Assembly: GCA_900313855.1 (NCBI GenBank)
Contig: OMSZ01000289.1
Span: 1-7,136 of the forward strand
Direction: 5' to 3'
DNA length: 7,136 nucleotides
Source: an uncultured Eubacteriales bacterium
GTDB lineage: Bacteria; Bacillota; Clostridia; Lachnospirales; Lachnospiraceae
The position numbers and the translations under genes are program-made. Below are positions 1-6,132 of the stretch, in pieces; within the stretch, counting starts at the first letter, position 1; every line of letters begins with the position of its first letter. Below the pieces are notes generated by a model. It saw only the letters and a program-made list of their open reading frames with translations, was not told where the DNA came from and did no database searches.

Positions 1-925
1 AGATCTCTTCATCTTCCGGCTTTCTTCCGTTTACAATAAGATCATCTATCACATGAACAAGCTGTCCGATCTCAGGCTTTGATATCTGTGCATCTGCTCC
101 TAATTTCTCACCTTTACGTTTCATCTCATCATTGATAAGTGATGAAAAGATAACAATAGGAAGATGTGAAAGAGCATCATCATTTCTTATAAGACGGATC
201 AATCTATGTCCATCCATCTGAGGCATCTCAATATCAGTGATCACACATTTGACACCATAGTCAACTCCATTATTCTTCTTAAGTTCAAGAAGCTTATCCC
301 ATAATTCCTCTCCATTCATACAAACTGTAAGATTAGTATATCCCGCAGTTGTAAGAGCATCTGTAACAAGCTTAGAAAGCATAGGTGAATCCTCTGCAAA
401 TAATAATGGTGCATTATTACGCTCTCTCTCTCCAAGCTTAGCAATATCTGACATCTTAAGACTTGTCTCAGGACAGATCTCCTCAACGATCCTCTCAAAA
501 TCAAGAACTATAATAAGATTATCAGTCTTCTTTATGATACCTGTAGCAATTCCCACTCCCGGAGCATTAACAGTATTATCAGGTTTAACAATATCTGTCC
601 ATGAAACACGATGGATACCAAGAACCTGATCAACCTCAAAAGCTATATTCAAATTATTGAAATTGGTAATAATGAGCATCTTACCTTTCTCACCGGTCTC
701 CTCAAAGCCTAACGCTCTTACAAGATTGATTACCGTGATAATTGTATCTCTTGGCATGAAAATACCTTCAATACAAGGATGTGAATTGGGAATCGGAGTA
801 ATATCCGTCATGGAAAGAATCTCTCTTACCTTAGCTACATTAATTCCATAATGATTGCCGCAAATGGTAAATTCGAGTATTTCCAATTCATTAGTACCAC
901 TTTCCAATAAAATATTTGTGTCCAT
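1..925 (-). CDS. cheV: CheV-type chemotaxis coupling protein (CheW domain + receiver), 3' end cut by the window
   Basis: Reading the minus strand from ATG at 925 gives 308 uninterrupted codons to the window edge with no stop, so the gene is nearly complete (CheV proteins are about 300-310 residues). Residues about 14-150 form a CheW-like domain (LEILEFTICGNHYGINVAKV at the start, PGVGIATGIIKKTDNLIIVLD near its end), which couples chemoreceptors to the kinase CheA. Residues about 173-300 form a receiver domain: acidic pair E178/D179, phosphoacceptor D231 in ITDIEMPQMDG, S261 and K283 (ISKPE) are all present, so it should be phosphorylatable, presumably by CheA. In Bacillus, CheV phosphorylation serves adaptation. 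The start is supported by AAGGGGG at 936-942, ten bases upstream. It begins 19 bases after the lipoprotein stop, suggesting co-transcription with the two-component system upstream. The protein is cytoplasmic. The call is firm; its exact receptor partners cannot be seen. Confidence 0.93.
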   Translation of the reverse strand, partial: MDTNILLESGTNELEILEFTICGNHYGINVAKVREILSMTDITPIPNSHPCIEGIFMPRDTIITVINLVRALGFEETGEKGKMLIITNFNNLNIAFEVDQVLGIHRVSWTDIVKPDNTVNAPGVGIATGIIKKTDNLIIVLDFERIVEEICPETSLKMSDIAKLGERERNNAPLLFAEDSPMLSKLVTDALTTAGYTNLTVCMNGEELWDKLLELKKNNGVDYGVKCVITDIEMPQMDGHRLIRLIRNDDALSHLPIVIFSSLINDEMKRKGEKLGADAQISKPEIGQLVHVIDDLIVNGRKPEDEEI

Positions 926-944
926 AAAGCAAGAACCCCCTTAA

Positions 945-1778
945 TTATAATATCTTAATAACATTTTCAGCGTTATTATATTGTACCTTAAGATCCATAT
1001 TCTGAAGCTTGCTCTGCATATCATCAGAAATCTGGAATATCAGGACCCCTTCCTGATTCTCTTCAGGTGAAAGTACAGCCTCCATAGTCCCTAGATCATT
1101 AAGTAATATCGTAAGCATAGGATTAGCAGCATTCTTATTATTACATACAATTGTGTAATCAACAGCTTCATCAAGCATTGTGAATTTGACTGTATCCGCT
1201 GTAATATTCTTAACATCAAATCTTAAAACCAGTAACTGATATCCCGGTGTTGCATCTAAATAAATAAATTGCCCATCTGCATCTGTTGCAGGATAATGAT
1301 CCGTGATCAGATAATCCTTATATGTTATCGAAATACCATTAAGACCAATGATCTTTGCAATATCACTTTCCGTTCCTACGGTAATATTACTCTCATTACC
1401 GGTATTATCACTTCCATCCCCGATAACATTGCCATCATCAACACCTGTATCATCAATCTGATTATTGAGTGCTTTGCCTTTATTTGCATCCTCAGTAGAA
1501 GCTTCTGTAGTCGCCTCGGTAGATGCTTCAGTGATCTCTTCGGAAGTTTCGGATGTGTCTTCGTCCTCTGACAAACCTTCCTCCTCCATCTCCTTCTCGA
1601 TCTTCTCACCCTCATAGAGACGATCAACAAAATATACGTCATACTTTAACATCAGCTCGCCTGCATATTCCGCAATAAGCTTTGTTTCCGTATCGGTAAG
1701 GTCGATCACATCATTACAACCGGTTAACAGAACCCCTGCCGTTAATAACAGGATCAAAGATAATAATTTCTTTGACAT
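945..1778 (-). CDS. Secreted lipoprotein with acidic S/T/E-rich linker and Ig-like C-terminal domain (function unknown)
   Basis: This is a 277-residue protein. Residues 1-20 are a lipoprotein signal peptide (MSKK, a leucine-rich core, then lipobox LLTG-C21), so the mature protein is probably lipid-anchored at C21 on the outer face of the membrane. Residues 22-60 form a short segment (LIAEYAGELMLKYD) that I associate with Lachnospiraceae surface lipoproteins. Residues about 60-130 are a low-complexity acidic linker with EASTEATTEASTED and later Gly/Asn/Asp-rich sequence. Residues about 145-277 look like a beta-sandwich domain of the DUF4352 kind (GISITYKDYLITD, LLVLRFDVKNITADTV, GVLIFQI); this is a pattern-based guess. 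I chose ATG 1778 because GAGGG at 1785-1789 precedes it and the lipobox follows at the normal distance; the frame stays open to 1838, but that would put 20 hydrophilic residues before the signal. It lies 53 bases after the kinase gene, so it may be a sensor accessory or a target of that system. Confidence 0.85.
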   Translation of the reverse strand: MSKKLLSLILLLTAGVLLTGCNDVIDLTDTETKLIAEYAGELMLKYDVYFVDRLYEGEKIEKEMEEEGLSEDEDTSETSEEITEASTEATTEASTEDANKGKALNNQIDDTGVDDGNVIGDGSDNTGNESNITVGTESDIAKIIGLNGISITYKDYLITDHYPATDADGQFIYLDATPGYQLLVLRFDVKNITADTVKFTMLDEAVDYTIVCNNKNAANPMLTILLNDLGTMEAVLSPEENQEGVLIFQISDDMQSKLQNMDLKVQYNNAENVIKIL

Positions 1779-1831
1779 AACCTTCCCTCTATTCAAATCA
1801 AAATGATAATTACAATATAACCTTCTATATT

Positions 1832-3355
1832 TTAACATGAAATTACAGTTTCTTCAACAACTTTTGCTTTTTCGAGTTCAAAAAAGAACACTACTCCGTC
1901 GTCCTTATTATACGCTCCGTATTCTCTTCCGTGAAGCTTCATGGTTGCGGCTACAATCGATAAGCCTATACCGCTTCCGCCATACTCTCTGGTTCTTGCT
2001 TTATCCACCTTATAGAACTTAATCCATATCTTTTCAAGCTCCTCAACCGGAATCGGATTACCTTCATTAAAGACATTAATCCTAACAAGATCATCCTTAT
2101 CTTCAATATTTATCTCTATTCTTCCGCCGTTTGGAGCATAATGGATCGCATTGGTAAGATAATTGGTATATACCTCTTCGATCATGAATTCATCTCCCCA
2201 GACATAGCAGGGACCTTCATGAGTAAATGATAGGCTCTGGTCATTCTGCTTTATCAGGATATCCGAAGAACTATTGATATTAAGTATCAGTTCATTAATA
2301 TTGAATCTCTCCATATTGATCTTGTCATCACCGAATTCAAGCTCGTTAAGTGCCATAAGCTTTTTAACCATAGTATTCATCTTATCGGCTTCATCCATTA
2401 TTACTTCGCAATAGAAGTCTTTGCTTTCAGGGTCGTCGGAAATGTTTTCCTTAAGACCTTCAGCATATCCCTGGATAAGCGCGATCGGAGTTTTTAATTC
2501 ATGTGAAACATGTGACAAGAATTCCTTGCGCATCTCGTCTATCTGGTTCTTTTTCTCTATATCCTTTGATAGTTTTACGTTAGCAGTCTTTAACTCCGAT
2601 ATAGTGGACTCTAATTCTTTAGACATTGAATTGATGCTTTTCCCTAATTCTCCAATCTCATCCTGATGTCTGGTAGTCACCTTTGTATCAAAATCCAGAC
2701 GAGACATTTTCTTGGCGGCAACAGCCATTTCATGAATAGGCTTTACATAGAAGCTGCTCGCTATAAACATAGCCAGACATCCGGTGATTATCGCAAAAAC
2801 TCCGACATATGAATACAGTGCAAGCGTAATCCTGACATTATCGTCTAATCTTGCTCCTGATGACCGAAGCGCTATTAGACTTCCATCGTCAAGCATACCT
2901 GTAAGATCATAGAAATCATTATTCAATGTAGTATCATAATTCTTGGTGAACTGGTAATAACCGACATTACCTGTTTTGAAAAGATCGCTAAGATCATTCT
3001 CATCCTTACCGTTAAGAAGTTCCGCTAAAGCCTGCATACTCTCAAGCATCCTGCTCTGTTCGTTAATGTTCGTATATTCAGTACCATCCTTTGAATCAAG
3101 CACAAGTATTGTAATATCGCCTCTTGCAACAATCTTAGACAAAACTTCACTTATCTGGTCGGATTCCATATTATTTTTAAAAATAACATTTACATCATTA
3201 TAAATATTGATCATACGGTTTCTAAGCTTACTTACAAAATAAGTTCTTATGCTTAGAAGACTTAATCCTATTGAGCCGAATATGGTAAGCGTCATTATTA
3301 TCATAAGCATTAAAGTAAGCTTAAAACGCAATGAATGTTTGATCCTGCTAATCAT
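1832..3355 (-). CDS. Membrane sensor histidine kinase of a two-component system
   Basis: This is a 507-residue kinase that autophosphorylates and passes phosphate to the response regulator encoded just upstream. Domains in order are TM1 at about 12-36, an extracytoplasmic sensor region at about 37-178 with no domain I recognise, TM2 at about 182-204, HAMP at about 205-257 (VKPIHEMAVAAKKMSRLDF), a short coiled coil at about 245-272, and HisKA with phosphoacceptor H285 in SHVSHELKTP. The ATPase domain follows: N box with N402 (YLTNAIHYAPNGG), G1 box reading NEG at 430-432, F box WIKFYKVDKAR, and G2 box GGSGIGLSIV at 459-468. All catalytic elements are present, so it should be active. It starts 6 bases after the regulator stop, and its ribosome-binding site (GAGG at 3367-3370) lies inside the last codons of the regulator, a sign of translational coupling. 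The family is clear; the signal sensed is unknown. Confidence 0.95.
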   Translation of the reverse strand: MISRIKHSLRFKLTLMLMIIMTLTIFGSIGLSLLSIRTYFVSKLRNRMINIYNDVNVIFKNNMESDQISEVLSKIVARGDITILVLDSKDGTEYTNINEQSRMLESMQALAELLNGKDENDLSDLFKTGNVGYYQFTKNYDTTLNNDFYDLTGMLDDGSLIALRSSGARLDDNVRITLALYSYVGVFAIITGCLAMFIASSFYVKPIHEMAVAAKKMSRLDFDTKVTTRHQDEIGELGKSINSMSKELESTISELKTANVKLSKDIEKKNQIDEMRKEFLSHVSHELKTPIALIQGYAEGLKENISDDPESKDFYCEVIMDEADKMNTMVKKLMALNELEFGDDKINMERFNINELILNINSSSDILIKQNDQSLSFTHEGPCYVWGDEFMIEEVYTNYLTNAIHYAPNGGRIEINIEDKDDLVRINVFNEGNPIPVEELEKIWIKFYKVDKARTREYGGSGIGLSIVAATMKLHGREYGAYNKDDGVVFFFELEKAKVVEETVISC

Positions 3356-3361
3356 TTATTA

Positions 3362-4045
3362 TTATTCCTCTTCAACATTGAATTTGTAGCCCATTCCCCA
3401 AATAGTCTTTATATAATCTCCGCAATCTCCCAGTTTGCTTCTAAGCTTCTTAACATGCGTATCAATTGTTCTTGCATCACCAAAATAATCATAATTCCAT
3501 ACGTTATTAAGAATCTTTTCTCTGGATAATGCAACTCCCTGATTAACAACAAAATAATTGAGCAGTTCAAATTCCTTATAGCTCAATTCAACATTCTTAC
3601 CTTTAACCTTTACGGTATGTGCAGAGATATCCATCTCGATATCGCCTGCCTTTAAAAGTTCTTCAGACATTACACCAGTGGTTCTTCTTAGTATTGCCTC
3701 AACTCTGGCAGTTAAGATCTTTGGACTGAACGGTTTTGAAATATATTCATCTACGCCAAGTTCAAAGCCTAAAAGCTCATCCCTCTCATCACTTTTTGCC
3801 GTAAGCATTATTATCGGAACATCCGACAATGCTCTGATCTCTTTGCATACCTGCCAGCCGTCCATTTTCGGCATCATTACGTCCAAAATTATCAATGCTA
3901 TTTCTTTATTTTCTAAAAATACATCCACCGCCTCTTCACCATCAGCAGCTTCTAAGACGATGTAATCCTTTTTCACAAGGAAGTCACGTACCAGTTTTCT
4001 CATTCTGCTTTCATCATCTACAACCAAAATCTTAATCTGATTCAT
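3362..4045 (-). CDS. OmpR/PhoB-family response regulator
   Basis: This 227-residue DNA-binding regulator is normal length for the OmpR family. The receiver domain spans residues 3-120: acidic pair D10/D11, phosphoacceptor D55 (LIILDVMMPKMDGW), T82 (MLTAK) and K104 (YISKPF) are intact. A winged-helix domain spans about 130-225, with the recognition-helix region TIDTHVKKLRSKL at about 193-205 and the wing end IWGMGYKF near the C-terminus. ATG 4045 is preceded by GGAGG at 4054-4058 with an 8-base spacing; an ATG at 4050 runs into a stop after two codons and is rejected. It is the first gene of the regulator-kinase-lipoprotein-cheV run and probably the cognate partner of the adjacent kinase. Its targets are not visible; autoregulation of its own promoter would be usual for the family but no operator repeat is evident. 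I do not assign a symbol, because many OmpR regulators look alike at this level. Confidence 0.96.
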   Translation of the reverse strand: MNQIKILVVDDESRMRKLVRDFLVKKDYIVLEAADGEEAVDVFLENKEIALIILDVMMPKMDGWQVCKEIRALSDVPIIMLTAKSDERDELLGFELGVDEYISKPFSPKILTARVEAILRRTTGVMSEELLKAGDIEMDISAHTVKVKGKNVELSYKEFELLNYFVVNQGVALSREKILNNVWNYDYFGDARTIDTHVKKLRSKLGDCGDYIKTIWGMGYKFNVEEE

Positions 4046-4081
4046 ATCATGTACCTCCGCATAGTGCCTGAAACTTAAATT

Positions 4082-4105
4082 GGGGAACAGTATTACCCGC
4101 TCCCC
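4082..4105 (-). terminator. Stem-loop upstream of the response regulator (weak terminator or 5' UTR hairpin)
   Basis: GGGGAGCGG and CTGTTCCCC pair over 9 positions (two of them G-T) around a 6-base loop GTAATA. On the minus strand it is followed by AATTTAAGTTT, a poor U tract, so it may be a weak terminator for the 184-residue gene upstream. Alternatively it may be a 5' UTR hairpin of the two-component mRNA, since the candidate -10 sits just upstream. Confidence 0.45.
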
Positions 4106-4107
4106 TT

Positions 4108-4116
4108 AATATATCA
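4108..4116 (-). promoter_or_regulatory. Candidate extended -10 promoter for the regulator-kinase-lipoprotein-cheV run
   Basis: On the minus strand the 94-base gap before the response regulator contains TGATATATT, an extended -10 (TG at 4116-4115, TATATT at 4113-4108). No convincing -35 hexamer lies at the right distance, which is tolerable for an extended -10. Transcription would begin near 4100, at or inside the adjacent stem-loop. Prediction by eye only. Confidence 0.4.
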
Positions 4117-4139
4117 CTAATTTATGTTAAAAATGTGAT

Positions 4140-4694
4140 TTATTCTTCTGTATTTGTATTATATTTTTTCTCTTTTTGTTTGATCTCTTCTTCTCTTAGC
4201 TGAAGATCCTCTTCCCAGGCAGAATATTTGTTTAGAACCTTTCTCTCCGTATTAATATAACCAACATTCGGATTGATCACAGCAATAACAAACATACCTA
4301 TAATGATAGCTAGTAATGCCACAATAACAATTGTCATTCGTTTGATAGACAATTTGAGATTGGTGATCTTCTCCTCTAAAGCCTCTCTCTTAATATCCGC
4401 AAAAATATCGCTGCCACCCTTATTATCAATGGTAACAGACGGCAATTCCGACTCATCATATCCGCAATCTTCAATAAGATAATGCCTCAACTCATATAAA
4501 AAGCCATAGCCTACCGAGGTCTTAAACATATCTCTCTCAATAAGCTTACAATACAAAGCATACGCCGCTCCCGGATCAGAAAGCGGTGTTCTCTGTCTGA
4601 TTATATCAATATTCTTTTGTTCTTTTGCAGCAGTCTGTGCCTCAGAAAGACTTGAGAACACAAAACCGTCTACAACATGTGAATCCTCTCCCAT
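4140..4694 (-). CDS. Single-span membrane protein of unknown function, directly downstream of ssrA
   Basis: I do not know a function for this 184-residue protein. The N-terminal about 115 residues are soluble-looking and mixed-charge, with a segment YALYCKLIERDMFKTSVGYGFLYELRHYL that I associate with a conserved but uncharacterised Lachnospiraceae family. A single strong transmembrane helix follows at about 120-140 (MTIVIVALLAIIIGMFVIAVI), then a charged Glu/Lys-rich tail (about 148-184) likely to form a coiled coil. Lys/Arg residues just before the helix suggest the N-terminal domain is inside and the coiled coil outside. I chose ATG 4694; the frame is open to a TTG at 4712, but neither has a good ribosome-binding site (only GGGA about 9 bases before ATG 4694). 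It starts 28 bases after the tmRNA 3' end, so it may depend on readthrough from ssrA. Coding status is well supported by its length and protein-like composition. Confidence 0.8.
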   Translation of the reverse strand: MGEDSHVVDGFVFSSLSEAQTAAKEQKNIDIIRQRTPLSDPGAAYALYCKLIERDMFKTSVGYGFLYELRHYLIEDCGYDESELPSVTIDNKGGSDIFADIKREALEEKITNLKLSIKRMTIVIVALLAIIIGMFVIAVINPNVGYINTERKVLNKYSAWEEDLQLREEEIKQKEKKYNTNTEE

Positions 4695-4722
4695 AGCACG
4701 ACATCCCAACAAAAAATGATAG

Positions 4723-5065
4723 TGGAGCTGGCGGGAATTGAACCCGCGTCCGAAAACTCTTCCATCATGGCATCTCCCATTACAGTCGCTTTACAGACAT
4801 TCCCTCAGCATACCGCCAAACGACAGGCTGTATGCCTTAGTAGCTTCATAAATCTTTCAGCATGTCAAAGCTTTCATACTGAAGTTCCCCGCTAGTTTGA
4901 TGCCCTAACCTAAGCCGCGAGTAAACTTAAGAAAAGACAGCTGCCATTAGGCAGCGTACGCTAACTTTTCGTCTGCGTTTATATTTAGTTCCAAGTTTTT
5001 AGATGGTCCTGGTCCATCAATGGCTTCCATGATTTCTAAATCCCCGTCGAAACCAGTACAACCCC
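4723..5065 (-). ncRNA. ssrA: Transfer-messenger RNA (tmRNA)
   Basis: This RNA, with SmpB, rescues ribosomes stalled on broken mRNAs and adds a degradation tag. The 5' end GGGGTTGTACTGGTTTCGAC at 5065 is the usual tmRNA start; the 3' end has a T arm (GCGGG-TTCAATT-CCCGC) followed by CAGCTCC and discriminator A at 4723. GGGGTTG and CAGCTCC pair over 7 positions with a G3-U70 wobble, the identity mark for alanyl-tRNA synthetase. The size of 343 bases is normal. The tag reading frame lies at 4976-4947. After the discriminator the DNA reads CTA, so the CCA tail is not encoded. The 5' boundary is only 34 bases from the stop of the preceding gene. A TATATT at 5098-5093 could be a -10 giving a short precursor, without a matching -35; otherwise it is co-transcribed. 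Six T residues at 4716-4711 follow the 3' end and may assist termination. Confidence 0.97.
4947..4976 (-). other. tmRNA proteolysis-tag reading frame (ADEKLAYAA, stop)
   Basis: Codons GCA GAC GAA AAG TTA GCG TAC GCT GCC TAA follow the usual A-rich lead (AAATATAAAC). With the alanine carried by tmRNA itself the appended peptide would be A-ADEKLAYAA. The stop sits in the loop of a 6-bp hairpin (GCTGCC-TAAT-GGCAGC), as expected for helix 5 of tmRNA. The C-terminus is AYAA rather than the commoner ALAA. Taking GCA as the resume codon is an inference from other tmRNAs. Confidence 0.88.
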
Positions 5066-5074
5066 TTATAAATG

Positions 5075-5088
5075 ATCAGTTGACTGAT
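5075..5088 (-). repeat. Short perfect palindrome between the repeat-tailed membrane gene and ssrA
   Basis: ATCAGT-CA-ACTGAT is a perfect inverted repeat lying 9 bases before the mature tmRNA 5' end. In RNA it could form a 5-bp stem with a TCAA loop in the precursor leader next to the expected RNase P site; in DNA it could be a protein site. A short palindrome can arise by chance. Confidence 0.4.
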
Positions 5089-5099
5089 TGTAAATATAA

Positions 5100-5549
5100 T
5101 TATTCCTCAGAAGCAGCCTCTGTTGATGCTTCCTCTGATGCTGCTTCTGTTGAAGCCTCTTCTGAAGCTTCCTCTGAAGCTGCTGCCTCTGTCGAAGCTT
5201 CTTCTGATGCAGTTTCTTCAGACGCATTCTCCTCAGAAGTACTTTCGGAAGACTCTGAGCTTTCCTCTTCCTTCTTTGCAGCACTGGCAGCCTCTATTGC
5301 TTTAACGGTATCAACCTCCGAGCTGTGATTATCATCAATATATTCACCTACAAATGCTGAGAGTGTTGAATCACCGATAAACTTCGGAATACTCCTATAT
5401 ATATTAACACCCACCGGAACACCAACGATTGCTCCAATGATCAATGCTGCAACAATACACTTGGCAGCAAATCTTGCTTTTCTCTTCTTCTCTAACTGCT
5501 TTCTGTTTTTCTTCTCGTACTTTCTCTTGTCAACTTTTGCCTGGCTCAT
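5100..5549 (-). CDS. Small single-span membrane protein with lysine-rich N-terminus and Ser/Glu/Ala repeat tail
   Basis: This is a 149-residue protein with no function I can assign. Residues 1-27 are strongly basic (MSQAKVDKRKYEKKNRKQLE and on), residues about 28-50 form one transmembrane helix (CIVAALIIGAIVGVPVGVNI), residues 51-88 are a short folded-looking extracytoplasmic stretch, and residues about 92-149 are a low-complexity acidic tail with SEEASTEAA-type repeats. The basic flank before the helix predicts N-inside, tail-outside. The N-terminal MSQAKVDK block resembles small proteins I have seen in Lachnospiraceae, with a shorter or different tail; this is recollection, not a search. 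ATG 5549 is chosen over TTG 5561 because GGAGG (5559-5555) sits 5 bases upstream of it and overlaps the TTG. The gene stands between smpB and ssrA, which are often adjacent, and has a candidate promoter in the 95-base gap before it. Confidence 0.85.
   Translation of the reverse strand: MSQAKVDKRKYEKKNRKQLEKKRKARFAAKCIVAALIIGAIVGVPVGVNIYRSIPKFIGDSTLSAFVGEYIDDNHSSEVDTVKAIEAASAAKKEEESSESSESTSEENASEETASEEASTEAAASEEASEEASTEAASEEASTEAASEE
5103..5260 (-). repeat. Degenerate in-frame tandem repeat encoding the SEEASTEAA tail
   Basis: The last part of the 149-residue protein is built from repeats with a basic period of about 27 bases (9 residues, SEEASTEAA), with 12- and 30-base variants. It encodes almost only Ser, Glu, Ala and Thr. 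Such tracts can expand or contract by slippage or recombination, so tail length may differ between strains. Confidence 0.75.
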
Positions 5550-5554
5550 AATAA

Positions 5555-5559
5555 CCTCC
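5555..5559 (-). promoter_or_regulatory. Ribosome-binding site fixing the start of the 149-residue membrane protein
   Basis: GGAGG lies 5 bases before ATG 5549 and overlaps the only in-frame upstream alternative (TTG 5561), so the ATG is the start. Confidence 0.85.
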
Positions 5560-5585
5560 AAATAATATTTCTTATCATCCTATAT

Positions 5586-5613
5586 AGAGTACCACATTTT
5601 AAATAAAAATCAA
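5586..5613 (-). promoter_or_regulatory. Candidate promoter for the 149-residue membrane protein (and possibly ssrA)
   Basis: On the minus strand TTGATT (5613-5608) and TACTCT (5591-5586) are separated by 16 bases, with TGG directly before the -10 (extended -10). The -10 is a poor match, and CTATAT just downstream is an alternative. It lies in the 95-base gap after smpB, which otherwise holds only A+T-rich sequence. Confidence 0.35.
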
Positions 5614-5644
5614 ATAGTAAATTTCGTGAACTTTATATGTTTTT

Positions 5645-6118
5645 TCATCCACGAACATTTCTTACCTTAAATTCCTTCTCGGCTTCACGCTTCATGTCCT
5701 TCTTTGCGATATCCTTACGCTTGTCATAAAGCTTTTTACCTCTTGCAAGTCCGATCTCAACCTTAACTAAACTGTCTTTGAAATATACTCTTAAGGGAAC
5801 TATCGTACTTCCCTTTATCTTAGACTGACCAACAAGCTTATTGATCTCATATTTATGTAGAAGCAGTTTTCTTGGTCTTAATGGGTCCTTATTAAAAATA
5901 TTGCCCTTTTCATAAGGTGCAATATGCATCTGCCTTATGATAACCTCACCATTTTCTACAGCAACAAATGCCTCTTTGATACTGCATTTACCCATTCTTA
6001 GCGATTTGACCTCAGTACCCTTTAACTCAATACCTGCTTCAAGCTTCTCATCTATAAAATAATCAAAATACGCTTTTTTGTTATTAGCTATAAGCCTTTC
6101 ACCCTTCTGTTTCGGCAT
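5645..6118 (-). CDS. smpB: SsrA-binding protein SmpB
   Basis: This 157-residue protein is the usual SmpB length. SmpB binds the tRNA-like end of tmRNA and carries it to stalled ribosomes for trans-translation. Family hallmarks are visible: N-terminal [20 protein letters not shown], then [20 protein letters not shown], the [10 protein letters not shown] segment, and the basic C-terminal tail [18 protein letters not shown], which enters the decoding centre and mRNA channel. ATG 6118 is chosen: AAGGAGG (6130-6124) precedes it and [15 protein letters not shown] is the normal family start. An in-frame ATG at 6151 would add [11 protein letters not shown] but lies within the terminator stem and has no ribosome-binding site. 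The gene follows secG by 64 bases with a strong terminator in the gap, and ssrA lies downstream beyond one membrane protein gene. Confidence 0.98.
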   Translation of the reverse strand: MPKQKGERLIANNKKAYFDYFIDEKLEAGIELKGTEVKSLRMGKCSIKEAFVAVENGEVIIRQMHIAPYEKGNIFNKDPLRPRKLLLHKYEINKLVGQSKIKGSTIVPLRVYFKDSLVKVEIGLARGKKLYDKRKDIAKKDMKREAEKEFKVRNVRG

Positions 6119-6123
6119 GATAT

Positions 6124-6130
6124 CCTCCTT
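6124..6130 (-). promoter_or_regulatory. Strong ribosome-binding site of smpB, abutting a terminator U tract
   Basis: AAGGAGG sits 5 bases before ATG 6118 and fixes the smpB start. Only two bases separate it from the T-rich tract of the upstream terminator, so transcripts ending at the terminator would stop at the edge of, or just before, this site. Confidence 0.9.
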
Positions 6131-6132
6131 AT

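Noticed and set aside
316..504. Minus-strand 62-residue open frame in another frame of cheV
   Set aside because: The full-length CheV frame with intact CheW and receiver motifs covers the same bases.
1269..1571. Plus-strand open frame opposite the lipoprotein gene
   Set aside because: Cysteine- and isoleucine-rich composition, no SD, lies wholly within a well-supported lipoprotein gene with signal peptide.
4863..4868. TTGACA inside ssrA (minus strand) as a -35 for the downstream membrane protein gene
   Set aside because: No acceptable -10 lies 16-18 bases downstream, and the bases are part of tmRNA.
5066..5094. TTTACA - 17 bases - TTATAA as the ssrA promoter
   Set aside because: The -10 directly abuts the mature tmRNA 5' end, so transcription would start inside the RNA and lose the acceptor stem.
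5020..5328. Plus-strand open frame rich in Ser/Ala/Glu opposite the membrane-protein tail and tmRNA
   Set aside because: It is the reverse of the SEEA repeat, has no ribosome-binding site, and overlaps the tmRNA 5' region; the minus-strand gene has an SD, a membrane helix and a sensible start.
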